Positions 32,617 to 42,327 are shown, counted from the first letter of the stretch. The stretch is DNA of 62,459 nucleotides from Enterocloster aldenensis (GCF_003434055.1 NZ_QVEX01000002.1:1-62459), one strand, 5' to 3'. Notes: generated from the sequence alone by a model not told the origin. Numbers and translations: made by a program.

Positions 32617-34527
32617 TCAGGATATCAGGACCCGTTTCTCCCCCATCATCTTTGTTATCTTTTTCTTATCCATGAACTCCAGCATCTGCACCGCGTATTT
32701 ACGGGATGTGCCGCACATGTCCCGGAACTCGCCCAGGGATATCTCCCCATTCGCCGCAAGATAATCCTTAAGCCTTGCAAGCACCTGTCCATAGGCAGCG
32801 CTGTCCATATAGGACGCCGGGTTCAGCTTCACCAGCCGCCCGTTCTTATGCATATCGGCAATAATCTGCTTTGCCCGGTTCTTATCCTTGAACTGATTCA
32901 GCACATCCACGGTAAGGGGCGCTTCGATTCCGGCCTGGGCGTATATGGTCCCTATCTGCTCCAGCATGCCTTTTAACTCCCTGGAATACTGGGTGGAAAA
33001 ATCCTTGCCGGATACATAGGCCCCCTGTGTCTTGACCACCATGCGCTTGACCAGCTCTGCCAGCAGCACGGCGCCCTTCCTCATGTCATTCAGCCGGAAT
33101 TCCTCGCTGAGCCTGGATTTGAATTCCTCCTTATCCATGCCTTCGTTGATTGGGTTCTCCCTGTGATACCCTGACAGCAGACCGTCCGCATAATCCGCGA
33201 TTGTTTTCCAGTAATCCATATGGATGACGGACTCATCGGACAATAGCAGGATACGCTTACTGTCCTTTAAGGCGCCGATCATATGACAGGCCCGGGATTT
33301 TGGCATATCCATATCTGCCGCTATCCGGTCCACGGACGGGAAACGCCTGCTCTCTTCCTTAATCATCAGCTCCATGACCTCCTGGTCCGTGCCTGTTTCC
33401 TTTTTATGCAGGGATCCTATGGCCTCCTCATCCCCCCTTCTGTGTTTATAAGGGGACGCATCCAGCACAATGCCGCCTCCGAATGTCTCCACAGGAGAAA
33501 GGAACCGGATGATGAACCGGTCATTCCTCTTAAGCACCACCGGCTCGTCAAACCGGATCTGGGCATAGGCGCTTTCCCCTGGCCCGACACGGTCCTTGTC
33601 CATCAGGACCGCTTTGGCAATGGTCTGTGCCGCGCCATAGTTCAGATGAATCCTGTCCCCGGACTTAAGCTCCCTGTCGCTGGTCTGGAAAATGGACAGC
33701 TTCACATCCGCCAGCGTGGACGTCACAAGGGAGCCTGGATAGGCCAGTACATCCCCTCTTTTCAGTTCCTCCTTCTTAACATTCAAAAGGTTCAGGGCCG
33801 TGCGCTGTCCCGCATATGCAGCGTCTTCCCGGCAGCCATGGGACTGGATTCCCCTGATTTTAATCAGGCGTTCCCGTGGATAGAGCATGACCTCCTGTCC
33901 TGTCTGTACCATCCCTTCCTGCAGGGTTCCTGTAATCACGGTCCCAAACCCTTCTGTTGTGAACACCCGGTCCACGGGAAGGCGGAACAGTTCCGGTTCC
34001 GTGCTCCGGCTTCCCAGGTCTGAGACCATACGGATGATTGTATCATGGAGAAGCTCAATGTTCTCCCCTGTATAGGATGAAACCCGGATGACCGGGGCAT
34101 GTTCCAGGAAGCTGCCCCGGACCATGTCCTCCACATCCGCCTCCACCATTTCAGCCCACTCCTCATTTACCATATCGCTTTTTGTCAGTACCAGGATTCC
34201 CTGTGGGATGTGGAGCATTTTTAATATCTCAAAATGTTCCGTGGTCTGGGGCATGACCCCCTCGTCCATTGCAATGACCATCAGTACCAGGTCGATTCCC
34301 CCAATACCTGCAAGCATGTTCTTCACGAATTTCTCATGGCCCGGCACATCAATGATCCCGATGTGAAGTCCGGCATCATTGGGCAGATTGGCAAATCCCA
34401 GGTCAATTGTAATCCCCCTCTTTTTTTCTTCTTTCAGCCTGTCTGTGTCAAAGCCGGAAAGCGCCTTTATCAGGCAGGTCTTTCCATGGTCCACATGGCC
34501 TGCTGTCCCCACAATGATATTCTGCAT
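32617..34527 (-). CDS. selB: Selenocysteine-specific elongation factor SelB
   Basis: SelB carries Sec-tRNA(Sec) to UGA codons beside a bacterial SECIS hairpin. 636 residues: GTP site [20 protein letters not shown] (GHVDHGKT), [13 protein letters not shown], domains II/III ([15 protein letters not shown]), and a C-terminal half of winged-helix domains that bind mRNA (last ~230 residues, ending ..[15 protein letters not shown]). Its ATG overlaps the selA stop as TAATG, so selA and selB are translationally coupled. It serves three UGA-containing genes in this window: grdA, grdB, selD. Confidence 0.96.
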   Translation of the reverse strand: MQNIIVGTAGHVDHGKTCLIKALSGFDTDRLKEEKKRGITIDLGFANLPNDAGLHIGIIDVPGHEKFVKNMLAGIGGIDLVLMVIAMDEGVMPQTTEHFEILKMLHIPQGILVLTKSDMVNEEWAEMVEADVEDMVRGSFLEHAPVIRVSSYTGENIELLHDTIIRMVSDLGSRSTEPELFRLPVDRVFTTEGFGTVITGTLQEGMVQTGQEVMLYPRERLIKIRGIQSHGCREDAAYAGQRTALNLLNVKKEELKRGDVLAYPGSLVTSTLADVKLSIFQTSDRELKSGDRIHLNYGAAQTIAKAVLMDKDRVGPGESAYAQIRFDEPVVLKRNDRFIIRFLSPVETFGGGIVLDASPYKHRRGDEEAIGSLHKKETGTDQEVMELMIKEESRRFPSVDRIAADMDMPKSRACHMIGALKDSKRILLLSDESVIHMDYWKTIADYADGLLSGYHRENPINEGMDKEEFKSRLSEEFRLNDMRKGAVLLAELVKRMVVKTQGAYVSGKDFSTQYSRELKGMLEQIGTIYAQAGIEAPLTVDVLNQFKDKNRAKQIIADMHKNGRLVKLNPASYMDSAAYGQVLARLKDYLAANGEISLGEFRDMCGTSRKYAVQMLEFMDKKKITKMMGEKRVLIS

Positions 34528-35975
34528 TACCCTTCACCGCCTTTCATGTGAGGAAAAATCCCTGCCCCATCGGCCGGCGCGCCCTCTGCCGCCCACAGAA
34601 AGGCCTCGGTCACCAGAGGAAATTCCTCATCCGCAAGGGTCCGCACATCCACCAGCACCCTGTCATGGTTTACGCGCACAATCAGGGGGACAGGGGCCTT
34701 CCTCAGCTTCCGCTCCAGCTTCTGGGCAGGCAGGTCTTCCTTCCATACCCCAATCCCATATCCCTTAAGCACGCAGGCAGGGGCGCTCCCCCCGCCCACC
34801 TGGTCCGTACAGGATTCTATCTCATAATGAAAACCCGGGCATGCGGCTTTTAGCATGTCGGCCAGCTGTCCGGCCCTTTCCTTCAGTTCATGGGGCCGCG
34901 CGCAGATCATCTTAAGCACCGGTATTTCCTTTACCGCCGCCTCCTGGTCAATGTACTGTGAAAAGGTTGCCTCCAGGGCTGCCAGGGTCATCTTATCCAC
35001 CCGGAATGCCCTGGCAAGAGGGTGTTCCTTCATTCTGTCTATGTATTCCTTTTTCCCGATGATGATGCCTGCCTGGGGGCCGCCTAAGAGCTTGTCGCCG
35101 GAGAACAGGACCACATCCGCCCCATCCTTAAGGGCATCCGTCACCGTCGGCTCATCCAGCCCATACCATCTTAAATCCGTCATAAGCCCGCTGCCCATAT
35201 CATAAATCACAGGAAGGCCCAGTTCCTTTCCCAGGACCGACATCTGCTTAAGACCCACATCCTCCGTGAATCCCACTATCCGGTAATTGGATGTGTGGAC
35301 CTTCATGAAACAGCCGGTCACCCCTTCTTCATATGCATTCCGATAATCGGATATCCTGGTCTTGTTGGTGGCCCCCACCTCCCTGAGGATGGCGCCGGAC
35401 TCTCCCATCACATCGGGAATCCGGAAGGAACCTCCCACTTCCACCAGTTCCCCCCTGGAGACAACCACTTCCTTTCCCCTGGCCATGGCTGCCAGGACCA
35501 GCATGGTGGCTGCCGCGTTATTGTTCACGGCCATGGCTGCCTCGGCCCCTGTCACCTTTTTTACAATGTCCTCCACAATCAGGTGGCGGCTTCCCCTTGT
35601 CCCTGACTTCAGATCATATTCCAGGGTACAGTATGCATCCATCACATCCGCCACTGCCTGTGACGCCTCCCTGCTGAGCCTGGCCCGCCCCAGATTGGTA
35701 TGGAGCACTACCCCTGTTGCATTGAGTATCCGTCTTAAGGGCTTTTTCTTCTTTTCCGCCAGTATGGCGGTTATCCTGTCCATGATCTCGTCCCGGCTCA
35801 GGACCCTGTCAATTGTCCCCTTCAGAACGGCCGTCCTCATGTCCCCCACTGCATCCCTTACTGTTTCCACAATCAATGGCCTTGGCATGGTTTCATAAAA
35901 TAAGACGAGGCGCTTATCCTGCAGCACCTCGTCCACTTTAGGAAGCCCGCGCAGAAGCACTTGTCTGTCTTCCAT
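34527..35975 (-). CDS. selA: L-seryl-tRNA(Sec) selenium transferase SelA
   Basis: SelA turns Ser-tRNA(Sec) into Sec-tRNA(Sec) with selenophosphate. 482 residues from the ATG at 35975, chosen by AAGGAGGTAGACCG before it; the longer frame runs back through the tRNA-Sec gene and is not real. Seen: [47 protein letters not shown], and the PLP-binding Lys in [13 protein letters not shown]. Typical bacterial length. It sits directly after the two tRNA-Sec genes and overlaps selB. Confidence 0.96.
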   Translation of the reverse strand: MEDRQVLLRGLPKVDEVLQDKRLVLFYETMPRPLIVETVRDAVGDMRTAVLKGTIDRVLSRDEIMDRITAILAEKKKKPLRRILNATGVVLHTNLGRARLSREASQAVADVMDAYCTLEYDLKSGTRGSRHLIVEDIVKKVTGAEAAMAVNNNAAATMLVLAAMARGKEVVVSRGELVEVGGSFRIPDVMGESGAILREVGATNKTRISDYRNAYEEGVTGCFMKVHTSNYRIVGFTEDVGLKQMSVLGKELGLPVIYDMGSGLMTDLRWYGLDEPTVTDALKDGADVVLFSGDKLLGGPQAGIIIGKKEYIDRMKEHPLARAFRVDKMTLAALEATFSQYIDQEAAVKEIPVLKMICARPHELKERAGQLADMLKAACPGFHYEIESCTDQVGGGSAPACVLKGYGIGVWKEDLPAQKLERKLRKAPVPLIVRVNHDRVLVDVRTLADEEFPLVTEAFLWAAEGAPADGAGIFPHMKGGEG

Positions 35976-36053
35976 CGGTCTACCTCCTTGGTTGTACCTG
36001 AACACGGGCTGAGTCCTGCCCGTCCACGGCACCTGCTGCATAATTAGCAAAAC

Positions 36054-36146
36054 GGAGGTGGTGGGAATCGAACCCACCCGTGAAGCTCTTAACTCCACAC
36101 AACGGTTTTGAAGACCGCGGGGCGCACCAGCTACCCAACTTCCTCC
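36054..36146 (-). tRNA. selC: tRNA-Sec(UCA), copy 1 (selA-proximal)
   Basis: 93 bases on the minus strand. The anticodon loop CTTCAAA has TCA, the T-arm reads GTGGG-TTCGATT-CCCAC, and a long variable arm (GTGTGGAGTT..AGCTTCAC) marks the Sec type. Acceptor GGAGG pairs with CCTCC; positions 6 and 7 do not pair well. CCA is not encoded. It lies 78 bases before the selA start and would be cut from the grd-sel transcript. Confidence 0.95.
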
Positions 36147-36220
36147 CAATTATAAAGCGATATGATTCAGTTGTATACTTTGACATGGATGCGCCCACTT
36201 AAGGCAAAACACACCCAAAC

Positions 36221-36313
36221 GGAGATGGTGGGAATCGAACCCACCCGTGAAGCTCCTAACTCCACACAACGGTTTTGAAGACCGCGGGGCGCACCAGCTA
36301 CCCAACTTTCTCC
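36221..36313 (-). tRNA. selC: tRNA-Sec(UCA), copy 2 (grdCD-proximal)
   Basis: A second 93-base tRNA-Sec, 74 bases upstream of the first on the minus strand and about 97% identical. Same TCA anticodon, T-arm and long arm. The acceptor reads GGAGA with TCTCC, so the fifth pair is A-T instead of G-C: a compensatory difference that says both copies are under selection. One further base in the variable arm differs (TTAGG versus TTAAG). Confidence 0.94.
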
Positions 36314-36409
36314 CTGATAATTAAAAATCCTCCATGGGATGCGGTCCATGGGAAATGTGGCGGGCGGGGGAATGGCGCCCTCTCCCCCACACATCCCATG
36401 AACCTTAAA

Positions 36410-39031
36410 TCAATCTATATATCCTGCTTTCTTCAATATCCCTGCTGCCTTTTCCAGGTTGGCCTGGGACATCTGGACAATGGGTCCTGTGCATCCCATG
36501 CCGCTTTCCGCATAGATGCCTTCCTTCCAGAGCGCCCTCACCGCGTCATCCAGATCCATGACCTCGATTCCCGGGATGGCCGCTGTCACCACTTCCTTGG
36601 GCGGGCAGGCCGCTTCCCCTGCCTCCTCCTGCTTGGCCGGGGCGTTCTTGGCTAAGAGGGTATCCAGTCCGGCCTTTCTGGCAGCCGCATATTCCGCGGC
36701 CGCAACCTCCCTCCAGCCGCCTGCGATCAGGCTGGCCGCATATTCCATGGCCCCTGCGACCACAGGCGCGCCGGAAGCCCTGGATACAATCATGACCAGC
36801 TTGTCATAATCTTCGCCGATGCCCGGTCCGTAGCCATATCCGGATGCCTCATACTGGCCGCCGGTGGTGTAGGAGGAAAACATCTTCATCATCAGGTTTC
36901 CGGTAAGGGAATCCATCACAACCACATCCGCAGTGCCCATCAAAAGGTCGTTGCCCCTCATCTCCACGCCCTTGTCCGCCCTTGCGGATTCTGCCAGCCG
37001 GATATCATATCCATTTTCCTTAAGGGCCTTTAAAATCTTTTCACATGCCCTGGCGCCGTCTATGTTGGCAATCCCCACCGTCGGGTTTGGGACACCGTCA
37101 GCCTTGGCTGCAATGATTCCTGCAATGGCATTCCTGACCAGGGCAGATACCCGGTCCGTGTCCGAGGTCCCTGTGGTATTGGCAATATACATGGGCTTTC
37201 CCTTTGCAGGGGTTATTACCTTGCCCACGGTTGACACACCGATGGGGAATGGATAGTGCATGGTCACGGCTGCCTGGGCATCTCCTGACGCCAGGGCCTC
37301 TTCCATGTCCTTGTGGGCATCCGGGCCGTCACAGACCCTTACCTCAATCCCCTTCCTGGCAGCCAGGTCAAGGGCCAGATCCATGTCCTCCCGCCCGTGC
37401 TCGCTGCCCTCCAGTGCAAATACCACCTTTGCGCCGCAGCAGGACACAGCCCGTGCCAATGCGGATTGCGTACGTTCCGCCCTTACTTCCCCGGCCTTCA
37501 CTTCTCCTGTTTTTGCTTCCCAGGTATTTATATCCCCGGCGTCTGCACGTTTGTCCTTCACGCCCCCTGCTGTACAATTCCCCTCATTGGCTTCCACCAC
37601 AAAGGATACCCCGTCAAACAGGTTGGTCATGCGGCCCAGGAACAGGGAGCCCTTGCCCACAATCATGGCGCGTTTCGTCCTGCCCTCCATACATTCCTTT
37701 ACAAGAGGCCCCAGGTACGGGACTCCGGATGGAATGTGGCCCTGGGTGGGCGCCCAGCCGGTCATTCCGTGTTTTTTTACAAAGGACGGGATATCGGCCC
37801 GTTCAATCTGCTTTTTCATGACAGCCAGGGCAGCAATCATCTTATAGTTGGCTTCCGGCACATCCCCTGCCCCCGCGGGTTTGGTGATGTCCGGGTTCTG
37901 AAGTTCCGGCGCATACTTGTCAATATCCGTGAATTTAAGCCCAGCCTTTTCAAGGGGTTCCGCCACCAGGGAGCTGATGACCATCTGAGGCGCTGAGCCG
38001 GTTCCGATTTTATGGCATCCCACTATATCCGTGCGTATCCGGGGATGGATTCCGTCGTCCTCGGATACCAGTACGGAAAATCCTGCAATACAGTCTTCCA
38101 GGATTGGAAGTCCTTTCTTCACATGGTCCTTGCCGTTCATGCCCAGCTTGGCGGTACATCCGCCGGCCGTGACAATGACATTTTTAAATGTGCCTGATTT
38201 GACCAGGGCAGCTGCATGTATCATGGCATGGGCGGGTCCTGCGCAGAAACCGCGCACATCGGAGCCCGTGGCATTTTTATATCCGGCTATCTCAGCCGAT
38301 GCCTTGGCAAAGTTTCCCCCGCCCCTCTGGTTCATGTCCCCGCAGGCTTCCTCGCAGCAGTCAATCACATATTCCACATCATCGGGATTGAACCCGTTCT
38401 TAAGCTTCAGTTCAATCAGGGAGAGGACGTTGGACGCCTTGGACACCAGGTTTTCCAGCATCACATGGGCGGACAGGTTCACATCCACATCATGGGCGCG
38501 CTTTACAACGCCTGCCAGTTCTTTCCTGTGGATATAAAGCCCCTCGGAATGCTCTTCCCTTACAAGGCGTTCCAGTTCTTCCCTTGGCCCGTTATTCTTA
38601 AGAAGCCCTTCCAGCTGCTGCTGTGTGAACATGCCGCGCTTTTCCAGCTTATCCTTCACAGTCCGCGCGAACCCTTCCTCCAGCATGACCAGTTCGAACA
38701 CATCACAGATGTGCATGACCCCGTAAAATTCATCTTCAGGGAGTATGCAGCCAAAAGGACCTTCTTCCTTTGGCTCATTCCACTTTTTATCATAATATGG
38801 GAACGGTGTTTTCCCCAGTTCCTCATGGGACGCATTCCCTATGTAAACCTGGTTTGGGATATAGGAAAGCACGTCCTCATATTCCCTCAGGTGTTCCGGC
38901 AGTTCCACCAGATACCCGGAGTCCGGGTTCACAACCCGCTCGGTTGTCTGCGTGGTGCCGTTATATATAACCATATCCGGGGTGGCAGCCAATGTATAGC
39001 TGGTCCCCTTAATAACCGGATAACCTTTCAT
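36410..39031 (-). CDS. grdCD: Fused glycine reductase component C (GrdC-GrdD)
   Basis: Component C releases acetyl phosphate from carboxymethyl-selenocysteine on GrdA. It is normally two proteins; here one frame of 873 residues holds both. Residues ~1-480 are GrdC (start MKGYPVIKGTSYTLAATPDM, TTQTTERVVNP, PYYDKKW, FYGVMHICDVFELV; a KAS III relative). A ~50-residue linker follows (Glu/Ala/Lys-rich). Residues ~530-873 are GrdD (PlsX relative: EGSEHGREDMDL, HYPFPIGVSTVGKVITPAKGK, SLTGNLMMKMFSSYTTGG), ending with GIYAESGMGCTGPIV, whose Cys carries the acetyl group. The start at 39031 follows GGGGGACTTACAGA; the longer frame from 39196 is not used. Lies between grdA and the tRNA-Sec pair. Confidence 0.93.
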   Translation of the reverse strand: MKGYPVIKGTSYTLAATPDMVIYNGTTQTTERVVNPDSGYLVELPEHLREYEDVLSYIPNQVYIGNASHEELGKTPFPYYDKKWNEPKEEGPFGCILPEDEFYGVMHICDVFELVMLEEGFARTVKDKLEKRGMFTQQQLEGLLKNNGPREELERLVREEHSEGLYIHRKELAGVVKRAHDVDVNLSAHVMLENLVSKASNVLSLIELKLKNGFNPDDVEYVIDCCEEACGDMNQRGGGNFAKASAEIAGYKNATGSDVRGFCAGPAHAMIHAAALVKSGTFKNVIVTAGGCTAKLGMNGKDHVKKGLPILEDCIAGFSVLVSEDDGIHPRIRTDIVGCHKIGTGSAPQMVISSLVAEPLEKAGLKFTDIDKYAPELQNPDITKPAGAGDVPEANYKMIAALAVMKKQIERADIPSFVKKHGMTGWAPTQGHIPSGVPYLGPLVKECMEGRTKRAMIVGKGSLFLGRMTNLFDGVSFVVEANEGNCTAGGVKDKRADAGDINTWEAKTGEVKAGEVRAERTQSALARAVSCCGAKVVFALEGSEHGREDMDLALDLAARKGIEVRVCDGPDAHKDMEEALASGDAQAAVTMHYPFPIGVSTVGKVITPAKGKPMYIANTTGTSDTDRVSALVRNAIAGIIAAKADGVPNPTVGIANIDGARACEKILKALKENGYDIRLAESARADKGVEMRGNDLLMGTADVVVMDSLTGNLMMKMFSSYTTGGQYEASGYGYGPGIGEDYDKLVMIVSRASGAPVVAGAMEYAASLIAGGWREVAAAEYAAARKAGLDTLLAKNAPAKQEEAGEAACPPKEVVTAAIPGIEVMDLDDAVRALWKEGIYAESGMGCTGPIVQMSQANLEKAAGILKKAGYID

Positions 39032-39107
39032 TCTGTAAGTCCCCCAATTTTCATGAACAACCTGTGTACCGACCGTCCTGTCCCTTCCCTGACTCCTGTA
39101 TGATACA

Positions 39108-39153
39108 GGCGCCAGCAAGGCAGCGCCCGTCGGGATGGGAACAGGCTGGCGCC
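39108..39153 (-). promoter_or_regulatory. Stable hairpin between grdA and grdCD
   Basis: GGCGCCAGC at 39108 pairs with GCTGGCGCC at 39145. A second hairpin, GCGCCGC and GCGGCGC, overlaps at about 39150-39170. No T-run follows, so it is more likely to protect or partly stop the abundant grdA message than to be a full terminator. Confidence 0.55.
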
Positions 39154-39215
39154 GCAATCTTTCGCGGCGCGTCCTGTTCCGGATACGCTCCTGCAATCCT
39201 CAGACAGGCTGCGGA

Positions 39216-39686
39216 TCAGTATTTTCCGTAGTCCTTGCGGATTTTCTCCACTTCCTCATGGATTGCCGGAACGTCCATAACCATCTCCATCATTCCCACC
39301 TGTTCATCATAAACAGAAGGGTCTGCCTCTGCCTTTACTTCATCTTCGCAAATGTGATATACATTTAGTCCCAACTGGACTCCTGCTAAAGGACCTGCGT
39401 AAGTGGGGTCGCCTGCCGTAACGGTTTCAGCGGCCAGGCCGGCTGCCTCTGCTTCTGCAGCGCCCAGAAGAACAACGATGTTCTCCGGTCCGTATTCCTC
39501 ACTTAACTTTAAAACCCTTTTCTGGTTTTCCAGATCCATAGCACCCGCGGACGTTCAGACAAAGCATTCCGTAGAGGAGTAGGCTATCTTTGCGCCGGCT
39601 GTTTTCGCACACTCTTCTATGGCCGGTCCCGGTACGCCGTCACGGTCACCGATGATAATCGCGTACTTGTCTTTTAAAACTGCCAT
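39216..39686 (-). CDS. grdA: Glycine reductase selenoprotein A
   Basis: GrdA is the small selenoprotein that takes the carboxymethyl group from component B and, after oxidation, is re-reduced by thioredoxin. 156 residues when UGA at 39557-39555 (codon 44) is read as Sec: [25 protein letters not shown]. The CxxU redox pair is CFVU. The rest ([36 protein letters not shown]) fits GrdA. The ATG follows AGGAGGAAATGAT. Naive annotation splits it into a 5' piece and a 107-residue ORF. A weak stem (CC GC / GC ... GG) follows the UGA as SECIS candidate. Located 48 bases after trxA. Confidence 0.96.
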
Positions 39687-39734
39687 ATCATTTCCTCCTA
39701 TTTCATTTTATTTATGCATAAGCCTTTGCTGGCT

Positions 39735-40058
39735 TTAAGCATACTTTTTAATCATTTCCTCACAGGAATCAGGTGTTGCATCCTCCTTTACCCTGGAGTC
39801 AATCATCAGTCCATCCTTATAGATGGCGATGACCGGAAGTCCCAGGACCTTCTGGGATATGGCAAGCCTTCTTGCCTTTGTGGTGTTTAAGGAGCAGAAC
39901 TTAATTGTACTGCCATACACCTCTTCAAATCCATGGATATGGGGCATAAGGGCTGCGCAGGGCACGCACCCGTCGCCGTAAAAATCCACCAGGATATATC
40001 CTTCTGCCTTCAGCACTTCTTCCTCAAAATTTTCCTTTGTCAAATCGGTCACGTTCAT
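39735..40058 (-). CDS. trxA: Grd-associated thioredoxin
   Basis: 107 residues with thioredoxin fold (ILVDFYGDGCVPCAALMPHI, LGLPVIAIYKDG with the cis-Pro). The active site is GCVPC rather than WCGPC, which is the pattern seen in thioredoxins of glycine reductase clusters. It reduces oxidised GrdA. ATG at 40058 lies only 2 bases after AAGGAGGA; a longer frame from 40085 (MQCRLKKED..) is possible and would make that AGGAGG internal, so the start is uncertain by nine residues. First gene of the long grd-sel unit. Confidence 0.92.
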   Translation of the reverse strand: MNVTDLTKENFEEEVLKAEGYILVDFYGDGCVPCAALMPHIHGFEEVYGSTIKFCSLNTTKARRLAISQKVLGLPVIAIYKDGLMIDSRVKEDATPDSCEEMIKKYA

Positions 40059-40120
40059 ATCCTCCTTTTTCAGTCTGCACTGCATTCATATCATTCAGCT
40101 GCATTGATACCGTTTATATG

Positions 40121-40133
40121 TAATCGCGATAAC
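40121..40133. promoter_or_regulatory. TetR-type operator candidate at the trxA promoter
   Basis: TAATCGCGATAAC, a near-perfect palindrome about CGCG. The same word occurs in both halves of the grdE control region. It sits about ten bases downstream of the trxA promoter -10 box, where a bound repressor would block transcription. Confidence 0.6.
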
Positions 40134-40143
40134 TTTTGTCTAT

Positions 40144-40172
40144 ATTATACATGGACATCCGTGTTTAATCAA
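40144..40172 (-). promoter_or_regulatory. Promoter of the trxA-grdA-grdCD-selC-sel operon
   Basis: On the minus strand, TTGATT and TATAAT with a 17-bp spacer, 86 bases before the trxA start. The operator word lies between this promoter and trxA. Confidence 0.7.
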
Positions 40173-40205
40173 GTACTTCCGCAGATTTTCCACCAATCCC
40201 ATCCA

Positions 40206-41156
40206 TTACTGCATATCAGCCACATAGTGCTCGGCCTGACATGCCGCTATGGCGCCGTCAGCTGCAGCCGTCACCACCTGGCGCAGGGATTTCACCCTTA
40301 CGTCGCCGGCCGCATACACTCCCTCAATATTGGTATGCATGTCTTCATTCGTCCGGATGTATCCATTTTCCATGGCCAGTCCGCTATCCTCTAAAAGTCC
40401 GGTGTTGGGCAGATATCCGATGAAGCCGAAAAGCCCGAACATCCCGTCATCCGGGTCTGCAAGGACCTCGGTGAGCCGGCCGGTCTTCACATTCCTTACC
40501 ACCATCCTGTCAAGGATTCCGTCGCCGCTTACCTCGTCCACCACACTGTCCCACATGAAATGTAGCTTCTCATTCCTGAATGCCTTTTCCTGGATGGACT
40601 GGGCAGCCCTGAGCTGGTCCCTTCTGTGGATCACCGTTACCTTCCTGGCGAATTTCGTCAGATAAATGGCTTCCTCAATGGCTGAGTCGCCGCCGCCCAC
40701 CACATAGACCTCCATATCCTCGTAGAAATTGGCGTCGCAGGTGGCGCAGAAGGAAATGCCTTTGCCCAGGAAATCCTTTTCATTCTTACAGCCAATGGGC
40801 CTTGGATGGGCACCGGTTGCAATAATCACGGTCTTCCCTTCATAGACATTGCCCTTGGAATCAATCAGCCGTTTTACCGGTCCTTCAAGCTCCGTCTTTT
40901 CAATGGCAGCGCTGACCCTGTGCACGCCGAATTTCTCCACCTGCTTTGTCATGCGCCGGATCAGGGTTGCCCCGGATTCCTCCTCCTCAACCATCTGGCC
41001 CGGATAATTCTCAATATCCGATGTGATGGCAATCTGCCCCCCGTCCTGGCTTTTCTCAATCAAAAGGGTGTCCAGACGGTACCTGCCGCCGTAAAGGCCT
41101 GCCGCAAGACCTGCAGGTCCTGCGCCCAGGATGATTAAATCATATATGGTTCCCAT
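40206..41156 (-). CDS. trxB: Thioredoxin reductase
   Basis: 316 residues from the ATG at 41156 (GGAGGCAGGGAAAA before it). FAD motif LIILGAGPAGLAAGLYG, the redox pair in SFCATCDANFYE, NADP motif VYVVGGGDSAIEEA, and the closing YAAGDVRVKSLRQVVTAAADGAIAA. It hands electrons from NADPH to the TrxA of the Grd system. Divergent from selD; own -35/-10 TTGTCA/TACATT (17-bp spacer) overlapping the selD promoter region, so both may be adjusted together. Confidence 0.95.
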   Translation of the reverse strand: MGTIYDLIILGAGPAGLAAGLYGGRYRLDTLLIEKSQDGGQIAITSDIENYPGQMVEEEESGATLIRRMTKQVEKFGVHRVSAAIEKTELEGPVKRLIDSKGNVYEGKTVIIATGAHPRPIGCKNEKDFLGKGISFCATCDANFYEDMEVYVVGGGDSAIEEAIYLTKFARKVTVIHRRDQLRAAQSIQEKAFRNEKLHFMWDSVVDEVSGDGILDRMVVRNVKTGRLTEVLADPDDGMFGLFGFIGYLPNTGLLEDSGLAMENGYIRTNEDMHTNIEGVYAAGDVRVKSLRQVVTAAADGAIAACQAEHYVADMQ

Positions 41157-41200
41157 TTTTCCCTGCCTCCTGAAACTTAATGTAATCCAGACAAATGTCC

Positions 41201-41228
41201 TTGACAAAATGCCGGAATCGAATATGAT
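41201..41228 (+). promoter_or_regulatory. selD promoter, overlapping the divergent trxB promoter
   Basis: TTGACA and TATGAT with a 16-bp spacer, 58 bases before the selD start. The minus-strand trxB promoter boxes lie across the same bases. Confidence 0.6.
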
Positions 41229-41286
41229 AGAAAATAGAATCTGCCAGCATTCGACAGATATTAACAAAACATAAGGAGTACTGCCC

Positions 41287-42327
41287 ATGACAGACATTAA
41301 ACTTACAGAGCTCACCGGCTCCTGCGGCGGCTGAGCGTCCAAGATAGGGCCAGACGCCCTCGCGCAGGTCCTGCGCGGTTTACCAACCTTTCACGATAAA
41401 CGGCTGTTAGTGGGGTATGACACTGCGGATGATGCCGCTGTCTATGAGCTTTCCCCTGATTTGGCCTTGATCCAGACCGTGGATATCTTTCCCCCGGCCG
41501 TGGACGACCCTTACGAATACGGCCTGATTGCAGCCGCCAACTCGTTGTCCGATGTATGGGCCATGGGCGGGGAACCCCGGCTGTGCATGAACGTATTGAT
41601 GTTTCCGGATTCCCTTCCTCCCCAGGCAGTCAATGCCATACTACGGGGCGGATGTGATAAGGTGGCCGAGGCCGGGGCCATCCTGGTGGGCGGCCACACG
41701 TTAAAGGATGACATACCCAAGTATGGCCTTTGTGTCTCGGGCCTGGTCTCGCCCAGCCGTATCCTCCGCAACGACACGGTACGGGAAGGGGACGTGCTGA
41801 TCCTCACAAAACCCCTGGGCACCGGTATCCTGACAACCGCTGACCGGGGCGGCCTTTTAAGCCGGGCAGCGCGCCATTCCATGGTGGAATCCATGGCCGC
41901 CCTGAACAAGTATGCTGCGGACGCAGTGCGCAGTCTCGGCGGTATCCATGCATGTACGGATGTCACTGGTTTTTCCCTGCTGGGACACAGCTTCGAGATG
42001 TGCGCGGGCACGGGACTTACCGCTGTCATAGACAGCTCCAGGGTACCCCTGCTCCCCGGGGCGGATACCTTTGCGTCCATGGGACTGGTTCCTGCCGCCG
42101 CTTACCAGAACATGGGATACCTGAAGGAAAAGGTCTCCCTTCCAGACCGTCTTGCCGCCAACATCCACGACCTGCTCTTTGACCCGCAGACATCCGGCGG
42201 CCTGCTATACAGCGTTGCCCGTCCAGAAGCAGGACGCGTCATGGAAGCCATCCTTAAGGTATGCCCTCAGGCCGCTGCCATAGGGCATGTGGAGCGGGAT
42301 TGCGGTCATCCGGTCATGGTCATATGA
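41287..42327 (+). CDS. selD: Selenophosphate synthetase, itself a selenoprotein
   Basis: SelD makes selenophosphate from selenide and ATP. Reading UGA at 41332-41334 (codon 16) as Sec gives MTDIKLTELTGSCGG-U-ASKIGPDAL, which matches the catalytic Cys/Sec position of SelD (GCGCK in E. coli). The ORF after the UGA starts too late to include it. The rest is typical: LLVGYDTADDAAVY (metal/ATP Asp), DPYEYGLIAAANSLSDVWAMGGEP, LVGGHTLKDD and FDPQTSGGLL. 346 residues including Sec. ACATAAGGAGTACTGCCC precedes the ATG. A hairpin AGGGC-CAGAC-GCCCT begins 12 bases after the UGA as a SECIS candidate. Confidence 0.96.
41346..41360 (+). promoter_or_regulatory. bSECIS-type hairpin of selD
   Basis: AGGGC and GCCCT pair around a CAGAC loop, 12 bases after the in-frame UGA. 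A second hairpin (GCGCAGG-CCTGCGC type) follows. Position fits the E. coli-style SECIS that SelB binds. Confidence 0.5.

Noticed and set aside
34527..36149. Long selA frame beginning inside the tRNA-Sec gene
   Set aside because: The extra 58 N-terminal residues read through the tRNA-Sec sequence; a strong AGGAGG precedes the ATG at 35975, which starts at the normal SelA N-terminus.
39032..39196. N-terminal extension of the grdCD frame
   Set aside because: The extension lies over the grdA-grdCD hairpins and has no GrdC homology; MKGYPVIKGTSY with a good ribosome site starts at 39031.
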